Positions 1 to 5,892 are shown, counted from the first letter of the stretch. The stretch is DNA of 7,981 nucleotides from Gammaproteobacteria bacterium (GCA_011330835.1 DRPO01000273.1:1-7981), one strand, 5' to 3'. Numbers and translations: made by a program. Notes: generated from the letters alone by a model not told the origin.

Positions 1-197
1 GCGGAGGAATCGTGAACGTAGTACCGAACCCGGGATTGGCAATCAAAAAATTCCCCGACCCCCGAGGAATAACGATAGTCGCCCTGAAAACTCTCGATCT
101 CATGGCCGCGATGCTCCGAATCGCAACCGACGCCCGCGAGCGCCATAGGAAACAGCAACACGGCCTTCAGGCCGCGGAAACGTGGAACGACAGGCAT
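1..197 (-). CDS. Putative small lipoprotein, N-terminal part only (cut by window edge)
   Basis: An open frame of 65 codons starts with ATG at 197 and is still open at the left edge, so only the N-terminus is visible. The protein starts with basic residues (MPVVPRFRGLK), then a short hydrophobic stretch (AVLLFPMALAGVG), then Cys25. This looks like a lipoprotein signal, although the residue at -3 is Gly rather than the usual Leu. After the cysteine comes a polar segment and a stretch reading GDYRYSSGVGEFFDCQS. This is reminiscent of the 'Y-x-Y...F-x-D-C' segment of NlpE-like or copper-homeostasis-type lipoproteins, but that is memory-based and weak. The start lies 8 bases after the TPR lipoprotein stop, which suggests the same transcript and possible translational coupling. 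The ribosome binding site is poor (GAG within the preceding stop region). No function is claimed. Confidence 0.6.
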   Translation of the reverse strand, partial: MPVVPRFRGLKAVLLFPMALAGVGCDSEHRGHEIESFQGDYRYSSGVGEFFDCQSRVRYYVHDSS

Positions 198-205
198 GTG
201 GCGTT

Positions 206-805
206 TTACTCGTGGCTGTTCGCGGCGTTCGAAGAAGCATCGGCGGCGTCCGTCGACCGGGTCCTTTCCACGACCGCCGTTTTCGCGTCGATATATTCAT
301 TCAACTTTCGGGCCTGCGCCATGTCCGGGGCAAGCTTGAGCGCTTCTTCCGCCATGGATTTGGCCATGGAATACCGGGATTGGTGCAGATAGGCGATGCT
401 CAGGGCGGCGAACAGTTTGGGATTTTTCGGATCGCGCATGATCGCTTCCTGGTAGAGCGGAATGGCTTCGCCAACCTGGTTCCGCGTCAACAACAATCCC
501 GCCAGGCGCGCATAACCGTGCGAAGATTCGGGATGCTGCTCGATCGCCTCGCGAAATTCGGCTTCCGCCTTGTCGAACGCCTTTTGCGACCAGAACCAGC
601 TTCCCATTGCCAGATGGTCGTCCGGCGAGGGCTTTTCCGGTTTCGCTTTCGCCGGTTTCTGATTCCCCGCGACCTGGCCATTGGCCTGCTCGCCGGACGC
701 GGTCGCATGCCCGGTCTGTCCCGACTCGCAGGAAGCCATCAGGCTCAGGCAGAAAATCATCAGGACAAAATGAAATCGGGAGAATCGTTCGCGCTGGTCA
801 ATCAT
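206..805 (-). CDS. TPR-repeat lipoprotein downstream of the octaheme cytochrome
   Basis: The protein has 199 residues from the ATG at 805. The N-terminus has a basic start (MIDQRERFSRF), a hydrophobic core and LMAS followed by Cys26, giving a likely lipoprotein signal with Met in place of Leu at -3. A low-complexity linker rich in Ala, Gly, Lys and Pro follows to about residue 60. Three tetratricopeptide repeats then cover roughly residues 64-165, with the usual A/G-Y-A and A-x-x-P spacing (for example FREAIEQHP, YQEAIMRDP, AEEALKLAP). The tail is polar. The same frame has an ATG at 841, but it lies inside a perfect hairpin and would put 12 extra residues before the signal, so 805 is preferred. 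Neither start has a good Shine-Dalgarno. TPR proteins act as scaffolds. Next to a multiheme cytochrome, a role in cytochrome assembly (as for NrfG or CcmI) or complex formation is possible but not shown. Confidence 0.8.
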   Translation of the reverse strand: MIDQRERFSRFHFVLMIFCLSLMASCESGQTGHATASGEQANGQVAGNQKPAKAKPEKPSPDDHLAMGSWFWSQKAFDKAEAEFREAIEQHPESSHGYARLAGLLLTRNQVGEAIPLYQEAIMRDPKNPKLFAALSIAYLHQSRYSMAKSMAEEALKLAPDMAQARKLNEYIDAKTAVVERTRSTDAADASSNAANSHE

Positions 806-826
806 TGGCGTGGTGGCGGTGATACT

Positions 827-856
827 AAACACCCCTCGCATTGAATGCGAGGGGTG
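827..856 (-). terminator. Perfect hairpin between the HAO-type gene and the TPR gene
   Basis: Positions 830-842 and 844-856 are exact reverse complements (13 pairs around one central base; realistically an 11-bp stem with a 5-base loop). Read on the minus strand the stem is followed by TTTAGT, a weak U tract. On the plus strand it is followed by CGCTTTT. It begins 27 bases after the cytochrome stop codon, so it probably terminates or attenuates that transcript, or stabilises its 3' end. The alternative ATG at 841 of the TPR gene falls within it. Confidence 0.6.
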
Positions 857-883
857 CGCTTTTGGGACGGATACGGGAACAGG

Positions 884-2356
884 CTATTTCTTCCCGCTAC
901 CGTACTTTTTCTTGAACTCTTCGATCGCGGCCTTGCGAATCGCTTTCTGCTTTTCGCTCATCTTGTTCAGATACCACTTGTGATCGTCCGAGTTCAGAAC
1001 CTCATCCAGCTTGGCCCGCAAGGTCTTGGCGGCCGCCTTCATCTTGGGATCGGAAGAAGACTCGCCCTTGTGCGCCAGTTTTTCAAGTTCGGGGATGAAC
1101 TTGATGTAAAAATGCTGGGCAACCTCATAAGTGCCATGCCAGTGCGTGTAGTCCGGCCCCATCATGGAGGCGCCCATGCGCGCCCGGCGGCCTTCATGAT
1201 GCCACAGTTCGAACCAGACCCAGTCCAGTTTGTTGCTGAACTTGGCGGGTTTCAGCAGGGGCTTGGCGGCTTTCATCAGCGCCTTGCCAGGCTTGGCGAA
1301 CTTCTTGTTGTACAGCGTCACGAGGCCGTCATACTGCTGGTAGAAGTTGTCGATCCACTCGTCGCCGTGACAGGAGGAACAGACATCCTTCATGTTGTCG
1401 CGCCGCTCTTCCCAGCCGACATTCGCGGAACCCAATCCGAGATTCTTGTCGGTCAGTTCCGGCCTGACCGAAACGGGCGGACGGTTGTTCCAGGAAATCC
1501 GCAAGCCGACATTGTGATTGACATCTTGCTTCCGGGTCGCGCCCATGTGGCAAGTCGAGCAGGTCGGCCCGGTAAAGTAATCCTCGCCCGGAATCCACTT
1601 GGGATTGTCGAGATTCATTTCATCGTGATGCGACGCGAACTGGATGCCATGCTTGGACTCTTCGTAGATTTCCTTTTGCGGATGATCGGGACCGAGATGG
1701 CATTTGCCGCAGGTATCCGGCTCGCGCGCCTGCGCGACGGAGAACTGATGACGGGCGTGACAGGCCGTGCAGGAGCCTTCCGAACCATCGGGATTGATCC
1801 GTCCAATGCCGGTATTTGGCCAAGTCGCGGGATCGAGTTCGCCATCCTTGTTGACCTTGACCCGGGAGCCGTGACATTGCCAGCAACCCACAACCGCCGC
1901 GGCGGAATTGCCCTTGGGGAATCCTTCGGTCACGAAGTCGCTGTTGCCTTCCACGACCTCCGCCAGCAGATTGTCGAGCGAGCCCAATATGCGCCCCGCC
2001 TTGGCGTGATGCGAATTGGTCGCCTGATCGACCTCTTTCTCATGGCAGTTGGCGCAATCCTTGGGCGAAACGATGATCGAAATATGTTTCTTGACCTTTT
2101 TGTCGTCGTGAACATAGGCGTCCGGATCGCTCGCATCCGCCTTGTGACATTCATAACACCCCACCTTGGCGCGATAATGCTTGCTCGCGCCCCACTGCTG
2201 AACAATCCCGGGACTGTTCTTTTTGTGGCACTTGACGCACTCCCTGGTTTCCTTCGAGTAATCCTCGGGCGGCTTCTTGACCGATCCCCAGGCGAAAACG
2301 GAGAACATCAACAGGATCAGGCCCACGCCTGTCTTCGCAATTAACGTTATTTTCAT
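884..2356 (-). CDS. hao: Octaheme c-type cytochrome, hydroxylamine oxidoreductase (HAO) family
   Basis: This 490-residue exported protein has eight CXXCH heme-binding motifs at residues 40, 67, 101, 158, 196, 216, 266 and 326. They are followed by a long, largely helical C-terminal part without heme motifs, which is the layout of the HAO family. The start MKITLIAKTG plus a hydrophobic stretch to about residue 24 is a Sec signal, with probable cleavage near AWG/S. There is no C-terminal membrane helix, so a soluble periplasmic protein is expected. By family analogy the fourth motif (CWQCH, 158-162) would bind the catalytic heme. A conserved-looking segment with WHHEGRRAR and GPDYTHWHG (385-408) follows the last heme. 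Its Tyr403 is a candidate for the P460 cross-link tyrosine, but I could not align it. Members either oxidise hydroxylamine or hydrazine, or reduce nitrite, NO or hydroxylamine; the direction here is undecided. An AGAGGA ribosome binding site lies 9 bases upstream. No haoB or cytochrome c554 gene is visible next to it. Confidence 0.93.
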   Translation of the reverse strand: MKITLIAKTGVGLILLMFSVFAWGSVKKPPEDYSKETRECVKCHKKNSPGIVQQWGASKHYRAKVGCYECHKADASDPDAYVHDDKKVKKHISIIVSPKDCANCHEKEVDQATNSHHAKAGRILGSLDNLLAEVVEGNSDFVTEGFPKGNSAAAVVGCWQCHGSRVKVNKDGELDPATWPNTGIGRINPDGSEGSCTACHARHQFSVAQAREPDTCGKCHLGPDHPQKEIYEESKHGIQFASHHDEMNLDNPKWIPGEDYFTGPTCSTCHMGATRKQDVNHNVGLRISWNNRPPVSVRPELTDKNLGLGSANVGWEERRDNMKDVCSSCHGDEWIDNFYQQYDGLVTLYNKKFAKPGKALMKAAKPLLKPAKFSNKLDWVWFELWHHEGRRARMGASMMGPDYTHWHGTYEVAQHFYIKFIPELEKLAHKGESSSDPKMKAAAKTLRAKLDEVLNSDDHKWYLNKMSEKQKAIRKAAIEEFKKKYGSGKK

Positions 2357-2365
2357 AGGGTTTTA

Positions 2366-2371
2366 TCCTCT
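2366..2371 (-). promoter_or_regulatory. Ribosome binding site of the HAO-type gene
   Basis: AGAGGA on the minus strand lies 9 bases before the ATG at 2356. It supports this start, which also gives a well-formed signal peptide. Confidence 0.7.
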
Positions 2372-2397
2372 GGTGGCGAATAACGGATAGACCGCCG

Positions 2398-2412
2398 GCA
2401 AGCGATCCGCCA
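2398..2412 (-). promoter_or_regulatory. Candidate sigma-54 (-24/-12) promoter of the HAO-type gene
   Basis: On the minus strand, TGGC (2412-2409) and TTGC (2401-2398) are separated by 7 bases. This is the exact core spacing of a sigma-54 promoter (TGGC-N7-TTGC). The middle bases do not match the usual ACG. Transcription would start near 2388, giving a leader of about 32 bases that contains the ribosome binding site, which is sensible. The motif is short, and no sigma-54 activator gene is visible in the window, so this is only a candidate. Confidence 0.3.
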
Positions 2413-2745
2413 AAACAACAATGACCCCGGGCCGCACCCGAAAGATCCGGGGGAAACGCGAATACCGAAGAGACACTCCTTCTCCGGACACCCTCTTGAA
2501 AAATCACATAACGAATTGAACATTCGCATGAAATCCGCGCATCGCCCGCACAAGCTAAACCGGGCGACAGGTGTAAATCCGGAATTCGGGACGCTTTCCC
2601 CCTCTCCCGACGGTTCAAGCCTATAAAACCTTAAGGAGCCACGTATTAACGCAGATTAATTCGGAGCGCAAAAAGTGTTGGGGCCTGGATTTTCAGCGCA
2701 CCAATCAACGAGATGAGGGCAAATTCGGAACCAAGTGTCGTTTTA

Positions 2746-2759
2746 TTGATATAGATTAA
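2746..2759 (+). promoter_or_regulatory. FNR/CRP-type operator
   Basis: TTGAT-ATAG-ATTAA matches the FNR consensus TTGAT-N4-ATCAA at nine of ten defined positions. Its centre lies between 2752 and 2753, 74 bases upstream of the regulator start. If transcription starts 7 bases after the candidate -10 element at 2782-2787, the box is centred at -41.5. That is the classical class II activator position. Autoregulation, or control by a separate FNR, is therefore plausible. Confidence 0.55.
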
Positions 2760-2781
2760 CTGGACATCCTTTCCTTTATTT

Positions 2782-2787
2782 TCTAAT
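2782..2787 (+). promoter_or_regulatory. Candidate -10 element of the regulator gene
   Basis: TCTAAT matches TATAAT at five of six positions. A -35-like TGGACA is present at 2761-2766, but with only a 15-base spacer. A poor -35 is normal for a class II activator-dependent promoter. The predicted start near 2794 gives a leader of about 33 bases. Confidence 0.4.
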
Positions 2788-2826
2788 AGCGATTGAAAAA
2801 AGATCACCCCAGAGCGCCAACAAACC

Positions 2827-3618
2827 ATGCTGATGAACACCCCCCGTTCCGTAAACGGAAAACACTCCCGGATTTACACCAAATGCACCACCTGCCCGAT
2901 TCGCAAGATGGCGCTATTCCAGGGCGTCCCTTTCTACCGGCTGGAGTGGACTCAGCGCTTCCGGGAATCCCAGCAGAACGTTGAGGCCCGAAAACAAATC
3001 TACCTGGAACAAACGCCCCCCACTCACGCCTACACGCTGTTCAGCGGCTGGGTCGCGCTCTACAAGACGCTCGACAACGGCAAGCGACAGATCCTGAGAA
3101 TCGCCCTCCCTGGCGACATGCTCGGTTTCCAGGTTGCCGGCGACGGTACGGCGACCCACAGCGCGGAAGCTCTGACGCAGGTCAAACTCTGCACGTTTCC
3201 CAGAAGCACCATTCCCACCATGCTCAGGGAGCAACCCGAAATCGCCTCCAGGCTGGTTGAAATGAGTTCGCGCGACATGGCCATCTGCCAGCAGCACCTG
3301 GTCTGCACCGGCAAAAAGGACGCCCGTCAGCGCCTCGCCTACCTGCTCGCGGAAACCTTCCACCGCGTCCGCAGACAAACCCCGGCGGACTATGACGCCG
3401 AAACCAACTCCATCTTTTTCCCGATTACCCAGGAGGACCTCGGCGACACCGTCGGCCTGACCAACGTCCACGTCAACCGGACCCTCAAGCAAATGGAAAA
3501 CGAAGGCATCCTGCGCTGCCGACAGCGCCGCCTGGAGATTCTCGACGAAGATCGGTTGACCGAAATCGGTCAGTTCGACAAGAACGTGCTGGAGATCCAT
3601 CCACTCATCGACATCTGA
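2827..3618 (+). CDS. CRP/FNR family transcriptional regulator with incomplete FNR cysteine set
   Basis: The protein has 263 residues. The N-terminal segment carries Cys20 and Cys23 (CTTCPIRKMALF). Next comes a cyclic-nucleotide-binding-type beta roll (about 65-125: YTLFSGWVALYK, ILRIALPGDMLGFQ) and then the dimerisation helix. The C-terminal Crp-type winged helix covers about 165-240, with recognition helix LTNVHVNRTLKQM (211-223). Cys122 sits where the core cysteine of E. coli FNR lies. The third N-terminal cysteine is absent: the E. coli spacing gives Ala29, and the C-x2-C-x7-C spacing seen in many relatives gives Phe31. The recognition helix has Val-x-x-Asn-Arg instead of the Glu-x-x-Ser-Arg of FNR. 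It is transcribed away from the HAO-type cytochrome gene and probably controls it, itself, or both. No clear Shine-Dalgarno precedes the ATG; a second in-frame ATG lies two codons later. Confidence 0.9.
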   Translation: MLMNTPRSVNGKHSRIYTKCTTCPIRKMALFQGVPFYRLEWTQRFRESQQNVEARKQIYLEQTPPTHAYTLFSGWVALYKTLDNGKRQILRIALPGDMLGFQVAGDGTATHSAEALTQVKLCTFPRSTIPTMLREQPEIASRLVEMSSRDMAICQQHLVCTGKKDARQRLAYLLAETFHRVRRQTPADYDAETNSIFFPITQEDLGDTVGLTNVHVNRTLKQMENEGILRCRQRRLEILDEDRLTEIGQFDKNVLEIHPLIDI

Positions 3619-3640
3619 GCGGACAGGGCGAAGCTCGTCT

Positions 3641-3667
3641 GTCATTCCCGCGAAAGCGGGAATCCAG
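3641..3667 (+). repeat. Palindromic REP-like unit, copy 1
   Basis: This 27-base unit starts GTCAT and ends ATCCAG. It forms a near-perfect stem (ATTCCCGC pairing with GCGGGAAT) around AAAG-type loop bases. It lies 22 bases after the regulator stop, in the convergent gap before dapB. The inner 20 bases fit the pattern ATTCCC-N8-GGGAAT known from dRS3 repeats of Neisseria; similar units are scattered in many proteobacteria. It could act as a bidirectional terminator or RNA stabiliser. Confidence 0.75.
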
Positions 3668-3676
3668 CGTCTCGTT

Positions 3677-3715
3677 CTGGATTCCGGGTCTTCGCTCCAC
3701 TCAGCCCGGAATGAC
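3677..3715 (-). repeat. Palindromic REP-like unit, copy 2 (inverted, long loop)
   Basis: This unit has the same ends as copy 1 but inverted (CTGGATTCC ... GGAATGAC on the plus strand), 9 bases away. Its stem is ATTCCGGG/CCCGGAAT, and its apical part is longer, making it 39 bases. Together with copy 1 it forms a back-to-back pair that fills the gap between two convergent genes. Confidence 0.7.
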
Positions 3716-3745
3716 GAATGAGGGCGGGATGGCGGGGAAGTCTGG

Positions 3746-4543
3746 TCAAAGCCCCAGCACGTCTTGCATATCGTACAGGCCAGCCGGCTGCCGGGTCAGC
3801 CATTCCGCCGCCCGCACGGCGCCGCTGGCGAAGGTCATCCGACTGGTGGCCTTGTGGGTGATTTCGACGCGTTCGCCGTCGGCGACGAACATGACGGTGT
3901 GTTCGCCTACGATATCGCCGGCGCGGATGGTTTCGAAACCGATGGTTTCGCGCTTGCGCGGCCCGGTGTGGCCTTCGCGTCCGTAGACGGCGCATTTTGA
4001 CAGGTCGCGGCCCAGCGTTTCGGCCACGACTTCGCCCATCCGCAGGGCGGTGCCGGATGGCGCATCGACCTTGTGACGATGATGCGCTTCGACAATTTCG
4101 ATATCGACCGAATCGCCAAGTACGCTGGCGGCGGTCTCCAGCAGCTTGAGGCAAAGATTGACGCCGACGCTCATGTTGGGCGCGAAGACGATGCCGATCT
4201 CGCCGGCGGCCTGCCGGAGCAATCGCTTGCCGTCGTCATCGATGCCGGTGGTGCCAATCACGATGTTGCGGCCATGCGCGCGACAGAATTCGACATGGGA
4301 CAGCGTGGCCTTCGGAACGGTAAAGTCGATCAGCACATCGAATTCGCCGGCATCGGCCAGCGTCGCCACGACAGGAACGCCCGCCGGGCCAATGCCCGCC
4401 AGTTCGCCGGCATCGGCGCCAAGCAGCGAGCTGCCGGGCTGTTCCGTCGCGGCGGACAGCGCCACCGCATCGTTTTGCGCGCAGGCGGCGACCAGGGTTC
4501 TGCCCATGCGTCCGGCGACGCCGGCGATTCCGATTCGAGTCAT
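3746..4543 (-). CDS. dapB: 4-hydroxy-tetrahydrodipicolinate reductase
   Basis: This cytoplasmic enzyme reduces the product of DapA to tetrahydrodipicolinate with NAD(P)H, in the diaminopimelate/lysine pathway that feeds peptidoglycan. The length of 265 residues is typical. The N-terminal Rossmann fold shows GVAGRMG (8-14) and a GTTG segment (97-100). The signature EAHHRHKVDAPSGTA (152-166) contains His154 and Lys158, equivalent to the catalytic His159 and Lys163 of the E. coli enzyme. The conserved C-terminal substrate and tetramer region continues to the end. The ATG overlaps the dnaJ stop in an ATGA arrangement (4540-4543), so translation is probably coupled to dnaJ. It is the last gene of the dnaK-dnaJ-dapB run and meets the convergent regulator gene across repeat units. 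The carA gene that follows dapB in Pseudomonas is not next here. Confidence 0.97.
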   Translation of the reverse strand: MTRIGIAGVAGRMGRTLVAACAQNDAVALSAATEQPGSSLLGADAGELAGIGPAGVPVVATLADAGEFDVLIDFTVPKATLSHVEFCRAHGRNIVIGTTGIDDDGKRLLRQAAGEIGIVFAPNMSVGVNLCLKLLETAASVLGDSVDIEIVEAHHRHKVDAPSGTALRMGEVVAETLGRDLSKCAVYGREGHTGPRKRETIGFETIRAGDIVGEHTVMFVADGERVEITHKATSRMTFASGAVRAAEWLTRQPAGLYDMQDVLGL

Positions 4544-5679
4544 TGCTTGAATTTTTCCTTGATGTCTTCAAAGAACCCCTTGACGCCGTCGGTCCAGGAA
4601 TGCATCTGGGGGCTATGCTTGCGACCGCTCTTTTCCAGCGATTCGTGAAACGCCTTGAGCAGCGTTTTCTGCTCCTTGCTGAGCTTGACCGGGGTTTCGA
4701 CCACGACTTCGCAGATCAGGTCGCCTTCCGGCCCGCCTCGGACCGGTTTGACGCCCTTGCCGCGTATCCGGAAGCGCTTGCCGGTCTGGGTTTCCGGCGG
4801 AATCTTGAGCTTGACCTTGCCATCCAGCGTGGGCGCTTCCAGCTCGCCGCCCAGCGTCGCGGTGACGAAACTGATCGGCACCTCGCAATACAGGTCGTCG
4901 CCGTCACGCTCGAACAGCTTGTGCTTCTTGACGTGAACCTGGATGAACAGGTCGCCCGGCGGCCCGCCGTTGATGCCCGGCTCGCCCTCGCCCGACAACC
5001 GCACCCGGTCGCCGGTATCGACGCCGGCGGGAATCTTGACGGAAATAGCCCGGTTTTTCCGGGCCCGACCCTCGCCTCGACAGGCGGGACACGGGTCGGG
5101 AATGATCTTGCCGCTGCCGCGACAGGTCGGGCAGGTCTGCTGGACCGAAAAGAAGCCCTGCTGCATCCGCACCTGCCCCAATCCACTGCAGGAATGACAG
5201 GTGACCGGCTCGGAGCCTTCGCGCGCGCCGGAGCCATGACAGACATCGCACTCTTCCATCCGCGGGATGGTGAGTTCCTTCTGCACGCCGAACACCGCCT
5301 CTTCCAGCGTCAGCTCCAGATTGTATTGCAGATCGGAGCCGCGGTAGGCGCCCTGATGGCCGCCCCGCCCGCCGCCGAAGATGTCGCCAAACACGTCGCC
5401 GAAAATATCGCCGAATCCGCCGCCGCCAAACCCGCCGGCGCCCGGTGATTGACCATCCACGCCGGCATGGCCAAACTGGTCATAGGCCGCCCGCTTCTGC
5501 GAATCGTTGAGAACCTCGTAAGCCTCCTTGACCTCCTTGAACCGCGCCTCCGCTTCGGCGTCATCGGGATTCCGGTCGGGATGGAATTTCATCGCCAGCC
5601 GGCGATAGGCTTTCTTCAGCTCGACGCCGCTGGCGTTGCGAGAAACGCCAAGAACCTCGTAGTAATCTCGTTTTTCCAT
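4540..5679 (-). CDS. dnaJ: Co-chaperone DnaJ (Hsp40, class I)
   Basis: DnaJ binds unfolded proteins, hands them to DnaK and stimulates DnaK ATP hydrolysis. All class I domains are present in 379 residues. They are the J domain (1-70) with HPD at 33-35, a Gly/Phe linker (about 74-110) containing the repeated segments DIFGDVFGDIFG, a four-module zinc region and the C-terminal substrate-binding domains. The zinc modules have cysteine pairs 144/147, 161/164, 183/186 and 197/200, each in CxxCxGxG form. The opening MEKRDYYEVLGV is the standard DnaJ start, so the ATG at 5679 is secure even though no Shine-Dalgarno is visible ahead of it. It follows dnaK after a 272-base hairpin-rich spacer and overlaps dapB by four bases. 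The lack of a clear ribosome binding site and the spacer hairpins could both keep DnaJ below DnaK levels. Confidence 0.98.
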   Translation of the reverse strand: MEKRDYYEVLGVSRNASGVELKKAYRRLAMKFHPDRNPDDAEAEARFKEVKEAYEVLNDSQKRAAYDQFGHAGVDGQSPGAGGFGGGGFGDIFGDVFGDIFGGGRGGHQGAYRGSDLQYNLELTLEEAVFGVQKELTIPRMEECDVCHGSGAREGSEPVTCHSCSGLGQVRMQQGFFSVQQTCPTCRGSGKIIPDPCPACRGEGRARKNRAISVKIPAGVDTGDRVRLSGEGEPGINGGPPGDLFIQVHVKKHKLFERDGDDLYCEVPISFVTATLGGELEAPTLDGKVKLKIPPETQTGKRFRIRGKGVKPVRGGPEGDLICEVVVETPVKLSKEQKTLLKAFHESLEKSGRKHSPQMHSWTDGVKGFFEDIKEKFKQ

Positions 5680-5721
5680 GTGTGTGCCAGAGGGACTGAT
5701 TTTCTCTTGTTAAGCGGAATT

Positions 5722-5749
5722 GCGAACCGCTTCGCCGGATCCGGTTCGC
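5722..5749 (-). repeat. Inverted repeat in the dnaJ leader
   Basis: GCGAACCG (5722-5729) and CGGTTCGC (5742-5749) are exact inverted copies around a 12-base loop, so the dnaJ leader can form an 8-bp stem about 43 bases before the start codon. No U tract follows on the minus strand, so a processing or stabilising structure is more likely than a terminator. Confidence 0.5.
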
Positions 5750-5773
5750 TCGATCCGGCCCGCGGTTTAACGC

Positions 5774-5802
5774 AAAATCGGCGGCCATTGGCGTGACCGC
5801 CG
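5774..5802 (-). terminator. Terminator-like hairpin between dnaK and dnaJ
   Basis: CGGCGG (5779-5784) pairs with CCGCCG (5797-5802), and two more pairs form beyond a mismatch. On the minus strand the stem is followed by ATTTTGCG, a short U tract. This fits a leaky intrinsic terminator that would lower dnaJ-dapB transcription relative to dnaK. It could instead be only an RNA structure. Confidence 0.4.
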
Positions 5803-5809
5803 ATTCTAA

Positions 5810-5826
5810 CCCGGATTTCTTCCGGG
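5810..5826 (-). repeat. Short hairpin in the dnaK-dnaJ spacer
   Basis: CCCGGA (5810-5815) and TCCGGG (5821-5826) form a perfect 6-bp stem with a 5-base loop. No U tract follows on the minus strand. It sits immediately upstream of the terminator-like hairpin in the direction of transcription. Confidence 0.4.
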
Positions 5827-5865
5827 ATGCACAAAATTCGGGCGATGTCGGACGCCGCCAGGTTT

Positions 5866-5892
5866 CTGGATCCCGGCGTTCGCCGGGATGAC
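5866..5892 (-). repeat. Palindromic REP-like unit, copy 3
   Basis: This 27-base unit has ends CTGGAT and ATGAC on the plus strand, the inverted orientation of copies 1 and 4. The stem is ATCCCGGC/GCCGGGAT. It lies in the dnaK 3' region, 22 bases from copy 4, so their transcript would form two adjacent strong stem-loops just after the dnaK stop. Confidence 0.75.

Larger units (their letters stand above)
2357..2826. other. 470-base divergent control region between the HAO-type gene and the regulator
   Basis: No convincing gene is seen here. Apart from the promoter elements listed separately, it holds three inverted repeats. The first is CCCCGG/CCGGGG at 2425-2430 and 2447-2452. The second is TCGCCCG/CGGGCGA at 2542-2548 and 2561-2567. 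The third is ATTAA-N6-TTAAT at 2645-2660. The heptamer AGATTAA occurs at 2653-2659 and again at 2753-2759, the second copy overlapping the FNR-like box. The half nearest the regulator is noticeably richer in A and T than the half nearest the cytochrome gene. A long region of this kind suggests control by several factors, or a small untranslated RNA that cannot be recognised by eye. Confidence 0.5.

Noticed and set aside
12..392. Plus-strand open frame at the left edge
   Set aside because: It overlaps the TPR lipoprotein and the truncated lipoprotein, both better supported on the minus strand, and shows no domain.
845..2344. Long plus-strand open frame (499 codons) opposite the HAO-type gene
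   Set aside because: It lies antisense to a gene with eight CXXCH motifs and a signal peptide. The translation shows no recognisable domain, and long antisense frames are expected in GC-rich DNA.
2793..2806. Second FNR-like box (TTGAA ... ATCAC)
   Set aside because: The half-sites are one base too far apart and each has a mismatch. It also lies at or after the predicted transcript start.
2646..2840. Possible 64-residue minus-strand peptide in the divergent region
   Set aside because: It overlaps the FNR-like box and regulator promoter, lacks a clear ribosome binding site and looks like translated A/T-rich control DNA.
4543..5448. Plus-strand open frame opposite dnaJ (301 codons)
   Set aside because: It mirrors the dnaJ coding frame and has no recognisable domain or supporting start signal.
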